Shown here: positions 1-10,800 of the stretch, one piece after another | Position numbering within the stretch: position 1 is the stretch's first letter | Layout of the letters: every line of letters begins with the position of its first letter | Source: Sugiyamaella lignohabitans | Lineage: Eukaryota; Ascomycota; Dipodascomycetes; Dipodascales; Trichomonascaceae | Reading direction: 5' to 3' | Length of the DNA: 64,000 nucleotides | Assembly: GCF_001640025.1 (NCBI RefSeq) | Contig: NC_031673.1 | Coordinates: 744,001 to 808,000, forward strand | Position numbers and translations under genes: made by a program | The notes under the pieces: generated by a model | Databases searched by the model: none | The model's input: only the letters and a program-made list of their open reading frames with translations | Told to the model about the DNA's origin: nothing

Positions 1-2525
1 GGCACTGACACTTTCTCCACTTCCAGCAGTGCTGCTACGACTGTTGGACGAAGAGCCACCACCGCTTCCAGATTTCTTGAGATTGGCCCGGTATTCGAGC
101 ACATTGTCAAGGAGCGATAGTTGAGAAGGCATCTCATATTCGGAATGAAGACCCTGGATATCACGCGAGTAACTGACCCACAGTGCAAAATGCGTGTTAG
201 ATACCACTCGCAATTGAATATCAACGTGAATGTGTGAGCCTTGTAATGTCACAGCACAGATATCGGTAACTGGATACAACCGTGGCAAGTCTCCATCATT
301 CGTTTGATTCGGGTCTAAAGCAGCCACTTTACGGAAAGCCTGCTCGGGAATCACCAATCCTATTGGTAATGGATTGCCATCTGTACCCAGTTGATAGCTG
401 GCAAAAACCTTTTCCAGGTAGTCAGTGAACCTGGGGATAATGCTAGTGACGGGTGCTCCCCTCAAAACCTTGTTACTGTCTCTTCCATATCCCAGTAAAG
501 TACCTACAAAATACTCATTATAGTCAACAACAGTGCACCAGCGGTCAATAACAATTACTCCGGCCATGAGCGGCATCGATGTAATGGAGATCTCAGCAGT
601 GGCTTCAAAATCATCGTACGACTTGAGTTTGGCGAAACACGGCATATTAGCCGAGTGGGCTTGCACCGTGTGGTATTTGTATCCTGGGAAATCGGCGTTC
701 CATTTCTCCAAAGACTCGACATCAATATCACTCAACCCGGGAATCAGGTCCTTGAGTGACATTTCCCTAAGTTTGGGCTCGTCTTCTGGCAGTGTCAGTT
801 GTGGGGTGAATATTTTGTAGTTATCACCAGTTATACTCAACAGTTTCCAGTCCAGTGTAGACACTTTCAAATAAATTTTATCGGCAATGACTTCATTAAG
901 AACCCAGGAAATAAACCCATTATGACTTCGAACCCAGAAACTAGCCAGACTGTGGATTCCATTTGACTTGACTATAGGCAGAATATGGCCACAGATAAAT
1001 ACAGATTTGGGCTGGCCGCCGTTCAACCCGTTATTAATAATATTCTCGACATACTGTCCATAGTTGTCCTCGAGAATATCGAAAATCGACCGTTTTTTCA
1101 AGTCTACCTGAGACAGGCCCAGCAGCAGACAGGCCATGTCGTTTGCAGACAGAATTTTATATGGGCTTTTAAATTCGGTAGTAAACACCGAGTAGTTGGA
1201 TGCGTATTTTGACGAAATGGGTTGAACTGGCGTGATATTGACACTGCTGCTGTTGTTGCCTTGAGCCGAAGACGGCAGAATAGCCAGGTTCAAGGTCGAC
1301 ACCGAGTTAGTGATAGATGCAAAATTGACTGTTGAGTGGCCTCGTTGAAACACCAGCGGTCGTGGCATGTCGATATAAGCCATTGACAACGCACTCAACA
1401 GCTGGTTCTGAAGCTGTGGCGATGATTCACCAAGACCAGCAGCCACTCGTTTCTTTTTAGCTGATTCCAGATCAAGAACTGCTCGCAAATCCGTACTACC
1501 ACTGGTGGCTCCAATACTAGGAGTAGCACCACCAGTTACCCCGCTGCCAATAGCAGCAATGGATCCAGTAGTATTGACCACAGGACTTCCCTGGAGAATC
1601 AGCGGTGGATTCGATACCGACCGAGGCATGGTACTGCTCCAGCCAGCTCCACCATGCGAATCAATAGGTACTGGCAGCAACTCGGCCGCCTCATCAAGCA
1701 GAGCAGAAAACGCGTCCAAATGCTCATTGACCAGATTACTATTTAACTGACCACCATTAGCCGCGGTTTTCAGCGACGAGCTCGTGAGATTACCGAGAAT
1801 CGACAATGTCGCTGTAGACGCCGACCCATGTAAACTACCAAAAGCCTGGTCGGCCATGAGCAGCTGATTCAATGATAAAATATTCGGCTGTTTCTGTTGT
1901 TGCTGCTGCTGATGCTGTTGATGCAATTGCTGCTGTGAAGAATGGGCTTGATTATCAATAAGCGTTTTTCGCAGCTCATTCAACATCGCCGGATTCGATC
2001 TCAGGATCTTTATCGACCTTTTCAGGCCCTTCAACCGCATACTCAGCGCCCTATTGGCGTCATAAGCGTACGAAAACGCATGCAACGACTCCGACGCAAA
2101 CGACAAAACCGTGTCCAACGACACACCTCCACCGTCACTGTCTCCTGTTAGTAACCGCTACGGGGTCCCGTGCTGCCTCCGGCGGCTGGGGCTGCGCCCC
2201 AGACCCCCCGGCTCCTCTCGCTTCGCTCGAGTCGTTTCGTCGACGGTCCTTGCCATCTCCTGCGAAGCAGGAGCAACGGGGTCTGGGGCGCAGCCCCAGC
2301 CGCCGGAGGCACACCCACCACCACTCACCTGGTGCTGCTGGTCCTACGGGACTCGGCCCTGTCAACGGCGGACCGGCGCCTGTTTTCGGCGTATGAACTG
2401 CGTCGCGACACCGGCGACGTCAGTCCCTCGCTGTCCTCATCGCTCGAGTCGTCGCCGTAGTTGAGCCGGAACGACGGTCGCTTGCCTATCCGTCGCGGGA
2501 GGCTGTTGGATGCATATTCCGACAT
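1..2525 (-). CDS. PSK1: PAS-domain protein kinase (PAS kinase, PSK1/PSK2 type), N-terminal part
   Basis: Join of 2329-2525 and 1-2137 on the minus strand; about 778 residues are visible and the gene continues past the left edge. A basic, serine-rich start (MSEYASNSLPRRIG) is followed by a glutamine-rich stretch and then a PAS-like block near residues 380-440 (SANDMACLLLGLSQVDLKK). A second PAS-like segment lies near residues 585-640 (GVIVIDRWCTVVDYNEYF). This resembles the N-terminal half of yeast PAS kinases, nutrient-sensing Ser/Thr kinases that phosphorylate Ugp1 and translation factors. The kinase domain would lie outside the window, so the assignment rests on the PAS region. The intron (about 2138-2328, donor GTGAGT) ends at TACTAACAGGAGACAG; the second AG keeps the frame, the first would give an immediate stop. 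A second intron precedes the ATG. Any other PAS-domain protein is the alternative. Confidence 0.68.
2174..2311. repeat. GC-rich double-hairpin element, complete pair (PAS-kinase intron)
   Basis: Plus unit 2174-2234 (tail type 1), 22 nt core, minus unit 2257-2311 (tail type 2). The outer ends are TGCCTCC and GGAGGCA. It lies inside the coding-region intron of the PAS-kinase gene. Confidence 0.95.
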
Positions 2526-2531
2526 GTTCGT

Positions 2532-2757
2532 CTGCTTCGCATGTTAGTACACCTCATCTCGTATTTTCGTGATCCGTGATGGAGGGGGCATGCCTCCGGC
2601 GGCTGGGGCTGCGCCCCAGACCCCCCGGCTCCTCTCGCTACGCTCGAGTCGGGCATCGACGGTCCCAGCCATCTCCTGCGAAGCAGGAGCTATGGGGTCT
2701 GGGGCGGAGCCCCAGCCGCCGGAGGCAAATGCCCCCCTCCCAGAGTGCCACACTCAC
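2532..2757 (-). other. 5' UTR intron of the PAS-kinase gene
   Basis: Minus-strand donor GTGAGT at 2757 and a TACTAAC branch motif followed by AG at 2535 or 2532, just before the ATG at 2525. It encloses a complete paired GC-rich element (2591-2727). If correct, the gene has two consecutive 5' introns, each carrying one copy of the same element. Confidence 0.6.
2591..2727. repeat. GC-rich double-hairpin element, complete pair (5' UTR intron)
   Basis: Plus unit 2591-2651 (tail 1) and minus unit 2673-2727 (tail 2) around a 21 nt core containing ATCGACGGTCCCAGCCAT. The flanks GGAGGGGGCA and TGCCCCCCTCC continue the inverted repeat outward. Confidence 0.95.
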
Positions 2758-3621
2758 CTTCTGAGGAAGTTCCAGTGCTGGAGAGTCGTTACTACCTAGT
2801 GATCTGGTGCAACTGGCGGGCCGTGATGTGGGATGTCGGTGCAAGTCGATTGCGAGACACCTGTGAAATCAGCCGGAATACCTCGTGAAGAAGAGCGAAA
2901 TCAGCTGGCCAGCTGGAATTTCAATTAGTTTCTGTTGTCGATTGATTCGGGTGCAAAGAATGAACGAAGTTTGGTTCGAAGTCAAACTGCTGGTGCTGCC
3001 CAGGGTGCGGGTGTCCGAGTGAAATATTCACCAAATATGCCACAAGAGAATCAAATCACAGAATCAGCGGAAAATCACAGATTACTGAAGAACGAGAATG
3101 AAGTCGGGAATGAAAAGAAAGCCACCTGGAACCTGGCAAAAACCTGCTGTATCGAGCCGGATGCACTTTGTTGAGCGGGTTGAAATGTCGCACCACTGCA
3201 AAACCCAAACCAAAACAAAACCAACCAACAACAGCCGCCGATTGATTGGGGTTCTATTTCTTTTATCAGTCACAAAACCAAATTTCAAATTTCACTTGAC
3301 AAAACCCGCTGGATTGATTTCGAGACAGGTGTTACTGCTGTAAAATTGTAAGCTTTTTTGTTCCTGCTCACGCCTGGCTCTCGATTTCCGTTGCTAACTG
3401 GGATGAGTATTTTTTTCTGTTGATTGGAAAGATTAAAAATCTGATCACTGTCGGATTCTGCAGGTGAGCTACTGCTGCCTGTTTTTCTTTTTCCTGCTGC
3501 CTGCTGCTGCGTCTGCTTCTGCTTCTGCTTCTGCTGCTGCCGGGATTTATTAGGCATTCCCGACCCTGCTGATACCGCTCCGCTATCGTGGGACTTTTTT
3601 TTTTTCAGAGGGTGTGGACTC

Positions 3622-3676
3622 GGCCTCCGGCAGCTGGGGCTCCGCCCCAGACCCCGTGGCTCCTGCTTCGCAGGAG
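3622..3676 (+). repeat. GC-rich double-hairpin unit, solitary and diverged
   Basis: Single plus unit with tail 2 (CTCCTGCTTCGCAGGAG). The head carries substitutions (GGCCTCCGGCAGCTGG). It is followed by TGGCTAGGAC, a relic of the central core, so it looks like half of a decayed pair. Confidence 0.85.
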
Positions 3677-3869
3677 TGGCTAGGACAGTGTGGTTGGGTT
3701 AATTGAGGTTGGTTTTTTGGGTCAGTTGGTGGGCGTTTTCTAGCGGGCAGTGGAATTATTCAGGGTGTCTTTTTACGAGCTTCGGTGCGATGGGTGTCTA
3801 TGTACCATGCTCTCGTACAGTAGTCCTCCCTACTGTTTCTGTACTCTAATGCACTACCTACTACGTATG

Positions 3870-4060
3870 CTCTGTACTTACTACTTTGTATTACTACTTT
3901 GTATTTACTCCTCTGTATTTACTACTCTGTATTTACTACTCTGTATTTACTACTCTGTATTTACTACTCTGTATTTACTACTCTGTATTTACTACTCTGT
4001 ATTTACTACTCTGTATTTACTACTCGGTATTTACTACTCAGTATTTACTACTTGGTATTC
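3870..4060 (+). repeat. 14-nt tandem repeat (CTCTGTATTTACTA)n
   Basis: About eight perfect and five variant copies of CTCTGTATTTACTA. The period is not a multiple of three and the unit has no stop in any forward frame, so all three frames stay open and give spurious tyrosine/leucine-rich reading frames. Confidence 0.95.
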
Positions 4061-4424
4061 ACTTTCACTACACTGTTTCTACTACATTGTATCTATTCTA
4101 TTATATACTCTACTATTCTATACTTTATACCGGGCAATTAGTTTAATTCTATGCTATGCGCAGTGTACTCTACAGGACTGTGTTTGTTCTGATAAACAAC
4201 TAACTCTGTACTGTATTCAATCTACCGTATCCTGTGGTTACTCTATTTTCTATACTGTTTGATGGGCTTAGTGAGTTTCGCTGCATGTTTTGCTTCTCTC
4301 ATTTTATTTTAGTCAGTTTATCCGTATATTATTTCTGTTCATACTTAGCTTTCCTTACTGACTTTACTGCATACTCCTATATTGTATAAAGAACTGTGTT
4401 AATATTATAGTTAATATTTTTTCT

Positions 4425-4610
4425 GTGGTGCTGTTGCTGCTACTGCTGCTCCTGCTGCTTCTCCGGCTGCTGCTGTTATCCACTTCTGCAACTATGCTTG
4501 TGCTGCTATTGCTTCTCCTATTGCTGATGCTGATGCTGCTTCTACTGCTGCTCTGCTGCTGCTGTTACTGCTGTCTCTGCTGTCTCTGCTGTTTCTGCAG
4601 TACGAAATGT
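4425..4610 (+). repeat. Imperfect CTG/CTT trinucleotide tract
   Basis: Degenerate run of CTG, CTC, CTT and TGT triplets. It can be read as poly-leucine or poly-cysteine, but no flanking sequence supports a protein. Confidence 0.85.
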
Positions 4611-5766
4611 GGGTCGGCCTGCCAGTAAAGGCGTTTTGTTGTCTAGTGAAACAGCATCCTGGAGACTAGAATTGTTAATATAGCAGGAATAAGGTATAAA
4701 CGCACAATTTAACTCCGAAATTGCAACTGGTGTTTGAAACCGAACTCAAACTGAAATTGGAAGCGAAACTAAAACCGTCTCCGAGTCTAACTGGGTAAGT
4801 GTGTTTTAAATTGACTTTTTATTTGTTTAACTATGGTCTGTAGACATTTGTTGATTTCTGCCTACTCTCTTGACTCCGTTGAGTCTATTGCCTTTGAGCT
4901 ATAAAATACTGTTTTAATTATGAATGTAGAACAGATCTGTGGTTTCCTGCTGCTTCTGGTGCAGGAATTGTAAATTATAAAACTGAAGTTGATATGAATT
5001 TTGTGCTTGCTGTTTGTTGTAGTTATTATAGTTACGTCTGTCTGTTGGAGATGTTGGCCCAGTGGTGGTGGTTCTGGTTCTGGTGGTTGCGGTGCTGCTG
5101 TTGCTGCTGCTGCTGCGTGATACTCCTCAGGCAATTGCAAGAACCAGACCACCTACTTTGGCTTCAATGGTATCAAGTTGATCAAACAGGCATCTAATAC
5201 AGAATGTAGAATATAGCATGCAGAAATAGACTTTGAGTATAGGTGCAAAGTTAAAAATATATCTACAATGTATAACCCAATTAATGCTATCCCATGGGAC
5301 TGGGACTATCCATTGAGCAGATATTCTCTGACCTCCACCTTTACTTTTGCCGAGGGATTCGATTAGTAATTGAGAAAGCAGAAAATATTGACAGTTTTTT
5401 GAGATCTGAACAGTGATTTCTGATTGCGAGCATGATTATTTATTTATTTAGTTAGAAAATGACTGGCTATTTTTAACCATACAGATATCGGATGATATAA
5501 GCTCAGGATGATAAGATAGGAAGATAGAGTTTTAGAGCAGGATCTGCCACTGCCTGTAAGCAGTAACCAGCTGCAAGGAAGCCTGGAATAACGCGCCGAA
5601 TTTCTTGGTTGGGAAAATGTTCTTACCGCATTCAGCCTGCCGCGGCCACATCCAGGTCCTATTGAAAACGCACCCCCACCTTCCCAAACCAACAATCACC
5701 ACCGCTACACCGACCGCCAGCCTCAGCAACGGTATCCCGTCCTCACCACCCACCTCCCGGAGACCT

Positions 5767-5983
5767 GACTCCGAGCGAAGCGAGAGGAGTAGCGGGGTCT
5801 GGGGCGGAGCCCCAGCCGCCGGAGGCAGCACCTGCACCTCTCCCTCGGCAACTGGTACGCAGATTAATCGGGCGCATCGGTCCACACGACCAGCTGCCGT
5901 GTTGAGTGGGGTTTGGGGGAACGGGCGATGCCTCCGGCGGCTGGGGCTCCGCCCCAGACCCCGTTGCTCCTGCTGCGCAGGAG
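5767..5983. repeat. Two GC-rich double-hairpin units, heads inward
   Basis: Minus unit 5767-5827 (tail 1) followed by plus unit 5929-5983 (tail 2 with loop TGC instead of TTC). This is the only neighbouring pair in the window with heads facing each other, so these are probably two independent halves. Confidence 0.9.
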
Positions 5984-7525
5984 ATTGCTGGGACCGTAAG
6001 GGAGGGGGGGGGAGGGTTGTTCTTGGTTGAGTGGCTCGGCATGCTTGGCCTAGACTCCCGGTTCGGGCTCAATCTTACGGTCTGATATTGCTCCGTTAGC
6101 AGCAGTTCTCGTCCTTTCAAGAAAATCGCAAGTGAATTAGTTATCATAGCCGATATCTCCAGTCTCGGATGACTCCTTTCTTAACAATTTTTTTACTTAT
6201 TTTAATTTTAGAGACGTGTGAGGTGGATCACCGATTGCTGACCCTGAGAGTGGACAGGAAAACACTGAGGCTTTCTATTGTCACAGGGTAATTCGGCTGT
6301 CCAGACTATTTTACTGATTGATTATTTTTTTTTTTTTGACCGAATGAGTTTTCTTCATGTATTTGTTTCTGGCTTGTGTAGGAGAAATATCAGCCATATG
6401 AGTACTGGCAAATTATCTTTACGGAATATGGTGCGGTACTGTGTTTAATAAGAGACTCTAGTCTTGTATGAACATGATCTACTAGGGTGCGAGTGTTATT
6501 TTTTTAATATCTTTTAATACCAGTTCCATAGGGACATTACCCCTGAGATAACTCTGATGCACATTCTGATGCAGGGCACCCGATTCTACTTATCAGTTGC
6601 CGAGTTTGGCTTATCTCTAGCGATCATATGCACCAGACGAAGATATCAAAACGTAGATCTGAGATTAGGACCATTCCAATTGCAATAAAAGCTGCAAAAC
6701 CATTGGATTCTGCCATATTAGTTAGCTAGTTAGTTATTTAGAAGTGCTGAGCTTCAACTGATTGACGTAATAGACGTATACAGTATGTTTATTACGAAGA
6801 CAGACCTGGTGAGCCAAAATGATCTGACTGAATACCCAGTTCCATGAACATAAAATGTTACTTGTTACTTCAATCGCCAACTAATTTTGCCAAGAGTTCA
6901 TTGAAGTTTTCAGCAGCTGAGCCGTGAGAGAGAGGGAGAAAGAGAGAGAGAGTGCCAATTATAGCATCATTGGAATACTCTTTGTACGATAGACCGAAAT
7001 CACTTGTTCCGCTCCTATCCGCCTAATTTTATGTCGTTGAAGCAGTTAAGTAATATATTATTTGGGGTCAATACTGGTCATATTTATTAAAATTAGACCT
7101 TGGGGATTGAATATATCCTAGATACAGTGTATTTCTTTCAAAAAGGAGCCAGAGTTTATTATTGAGAAGACAGATAATGTCCCAGGAACTGTTCTGGGAA
7201 CTGAATGATGCTCTGAGCCATGCCGATAATCAATATGATAGCAACACTCAAATTTCTACTTATTTTTCAGCATAATTCCCTTCTACTTGCTGTAATTGAA
7301 TTATTAGAATAGATCTGAGGACAAGGTACCAAATTTATATCAACATGAATATAAATATAAATGATATCCAGCGTCACCACCCCTCAAGCTTACGGCTGAA
7401 CGGACCGGCAATCACCAGAATAGCGAAGAAGAGCTTCAACATCCACAGTCCAAAAAAAGCCATTTTCATTCCCGAAATTATCACCTGAACATTCCATTCC
7501 CCAATAACAGGAGCCCCCACCCCCC

Positions 7526-7586
7526 GACTCGAGCGGAGCGAGAGGAGCTACCAGGGTCTGGGACGGAGCCCCAGCCGCCGGAGGCA
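7526..7586 (-). repeat. GC-rich double-hairpin unit, solitary
   Basis: Single minus unit with tail 1, about 240 bp upstream of the MON2 start codon. Confidence 0.92.
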
Positions 7587-7825
7587 GCCAGACTCCACAG
7601 ATCAGCCGTGTGCCCCTGAGAATGCGTGACGCCAGTACACGTAAACAGAGGTATCGGACCGGAGAAGAGCCAATTGACCCGAGACACCGTCATCGTCTTT
7701 TGTAAATACTAGCTTTGTTTTCAGTTGATCTAGGTATTTGGCGCACGGACGACGCTTGCGGGCCACGGTTATATACGGTATTGCATCAGCCTCGGAACAG
7801 GCGAAAAGACTGAGCTCGCATCGCA

Positions 7826-10800
7826 ATGTCCACGGTACATATATTGTCGCTGGAGCTCAGCAACCTGATTTCCCAGACCAAAAGACGCAATTCTGAGCTC
7901 AAACAGGTACGTTTGACTGTGTACGAGGGGGAGGGGTCATGCCTCCGGCGGCTGGGGCGCTGCCCCAGGCCCCGTGGCTCCTGCTTCGCAGGAGATTGCG
8001 GGGACCCTGGGGTTCTAAGGGTGGGGTCGAATGGGTCGCAATGGAGGGTTCGTTGGCGGTGTTGGAGCTTGTTTTGGTACTAACTAATTGGCAGGAGAGT
8101 GAGAAGAGTCTGGCAAAATTACAGTCATATAAATCTGGTACCGACGAACGAAGGTTCTTGAAAGGTAGGTACATTGTGAGGATGGAACCAGCTTGTAGCA
8201 TGTTCGTGATTGACCTAACAAAATAGAATTGGCAAACGACCCTTCTTTTATATCGCCGTTTTTGCTGGCAAGTTCGACGAGGAACGCCAAGTATGGAGCC
8301 ACTGCCATACAGTGTTTACACAGTTTATTGATCATAGAAGCTATATCATTGAGTCAGATCGATGCGGTAATAGAAGCGCTACAGGAAGCAACCCATCTTG
8401 GAATTGATATCCAGCTCAAAATTCTTCAGAGTCTGCCGGCTCTCATTGAAAACTATGGCCAGGAATTGACCAGTGACCAGATTGTCAACATCCTTCATCT
8501 CTGTTCTATTTTGCAGGGTGGTAATAAGAGTGTGGTCGTCATAAACACAGCCTCTGCCACTCTTCAGCAATTGATTATTTCTGTATTTGAAAGAGTGGTC
8601 AGGGAGGACAGAAATGCTGCTAAGGTTCCTCCAAAGAAGACGTTCGAAGTAGATGTCGATAGCGACGGTGGTGCATCTAACAATGCCAATAGCAATGGCT
8701 CGGGACCCATTACGGGCACCAACAAAATTCTTATCAGTCCAGTTGCATACGATGCTCTCATGATATTCACCGACTTGTGTAATTTAACTGAAAAGCAAAA
8801 ACCTGTCTTTTTGAAAAAGTTCAATCATCTGCCTGAAACGTTTGGACTCGAGCTTTTAGAGAGCATACTGACAAACCACAGTGATATTTTCTTAAAGCAT
8901 GTCGAATTTGCATACATTTTACGGACCAGAGTGGTTCCACTGTTATTGCGGGCATTTTCTGAGAAACGTGAGTTCTCTGTTACTGTTCGTGTTACGCGAA
9001 TTTTATATCTGTTGCTGAGACGCCAGCTACCAATCTTAAAAGTAGAAGGTGAGGTCATTTTATCTTTACTGACTCACATGGTGGATGAAGATGCTGCTCC
9101 ATATTGGAAGCGTCTGCTTTGTATGGAAGTTTTCCAGGGAGTCTGTTCAGAGTTTTCTTTAGTGCAAGAGATATACCAGGAATACGATGCCCAAGAGGGT
9201 ACTAGACGAGCTATTATAAAGTGTTTGATTGCTGCATTTGGTAAAATCAGTCTCGAGAGGAAAGATGTTATTGGCTATGGTCCTGTATCTATGCCATTTC
9301 GTTTACCAGATAATGCTGCCACTGCTTCTACCAGTGGTCTTCATGACGAAAATGACCCTGTCGACTATTCTGATGTAGTCGGAATATCGCTCAAGACATC
9401 GGTTGCTAGAGTTCCATGCATCGACTTGCTTGACAAAAGCGAGCCACCAATTGTTCCAGATACCTATCTTTATTACTTGGTTCTGGTCTGTATCAATTCG
9501 CTTTGTGAAGGTTTAACCCGAAAGGTGTTCACACAGTCGCCTTCATCATCATCAAGTAATGCCGATATGCCTGTCAAATTTATTAAAGAATGCTGGCATG
9601 AGCTTTTGAGCTGTTACAACACCTTTTTCCATGCCACCATTGATATTGATTTATATCATTCTTTGGTTCGCTCAGTTCAGAAATTGACTCACTCTGCAGG
9701 ATTCCTCGATATTTCTGAGCCAATGGATGCGTTCATGTCTTTGATTGGTTCATTCTCTGTTTTGGTGCTTGAAGACGTGGACGGTGGCAGAAAGTCGGCT
9801 AGTGGCCCTAGCTCGAGTTCTAGTCCCAGTGTTGCTGCGACTGCGACGAGCATGGCCAGGAATCTCTTGAGCGTCGAATCAATTGTGGGTACTTTAGGAT
9901 CTATTCGTGAACACCAGCGATCAACAAGTAACGCTGGCTTACCACAAAATACAAGCGCTTCGCCTGCTCCTACACATCCTCCTACCAACCCGGGAGGACA
10001 AAACACAGCTGGCAGATCACCGGGCTCGCCAACTTCACGAAATATTTTATGTTTTAGAGCGTTGCTGAACCTAGCACATTCTCTCGGTCCTAAGCTTTCT
10101 ACTAGCTGGGATATTGTGTTCCGTACTATTCAACTTGCCGACTCGTTAGCAAATGGCTCTGGAAAGAAACGTGCTCGCCAAGTTCAGGGATCCCAGGTGT
10201 TTTCACAGCTTAGTGAGTTCAGTGCTGTGGACACGTCTTTTAGACGACTCTTGGATTCAAGCAAGGAATTTTCTGAATCTGCCCTTTTGGATATGATTGC
10301 CTCGATTTGTCGTATCTCCGAAGCTACGCTTGGTATCGCAAAACCAGGCCTTAGCGGTGATTTATTTTTCGCGCTTGATTTGTTGCGAGAGATTGGTAAT
10401 ACAAATATGAACCGTCTTGTATCGTCATCAGACAAAACATGGCCAAAACTTACTGATCATCTATTAAAAGTGATTGACACGAGGTCGGTTGAAGTTCTAG
10501 CTCGTTCTCATTCTGCAGATGTATTGAATGACCTCATAACCAAGGCATCGACAGCAGCTGTTACAAGCTCAACTGTGAACAGTGACGCTCAAAGAAAAGT
10601 CATCAGTACCTTGAAATCTGAAATTGACCGAGTAGTCAAGGTGCAAATTCCTAGTGAAGATTCATCCATTGCAAGCACCGAATCTGATATTCATGTGTCT
10701 GCTATTGACACTTTGAATAAAGTGCTTGACCTTTGTGGTGGTAAGTTTATAGACGGCTGGGATTTGGTGTTTGAAATCATAGACACAGTTTTCACTCCAT

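Larger units (their letters stand above)
2758..7825. other. Gene-poor region of about 5.1 kb
   Basis: No open frame here looks like a conserved protein. The stretch holds the upstream region of the PAS-kinase gene, several double-hairpin units, a 14-nt tandem repeat, CTG-rich trinucleotide tracts, and AT-rich unstructured sequence (about 6100-7480). The right end is the MON2 promoter. It is unusually long against the 0.1-0.8 kb gaps in most of the window. A non-coding transcript or a large regulatory region is possible but not shown by the sequence. Confidence 0.6.

Noticed and set aside
2965..2985. GGTTCGAAGTC, resembling a tRNA B box
   Set aside because: No A box at the right distance and no cloverleaf can be drawn. 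No tRNA gene was found in the window.
3285..3557. Minus-strand 90-codon frame starting MPNKSRQQQKQK
   Set aside because: Low-complexity Gln/Lys start, no recognisable domain, isolated in a gene-poor region. It could be real, but nothing supports it.
3750..4262. Long plus-strand open frame of 170 codons
   Set aside because: It is produced by the 14-nt tandem repeat, which lacks stops in all forward frames; no protein character outside the repeat.
4425..4628. Open frame reading as poly-leucine and poly-cysteine
   Set aside because: Compositional product of a degenerate CTG tract without conserved flanks.
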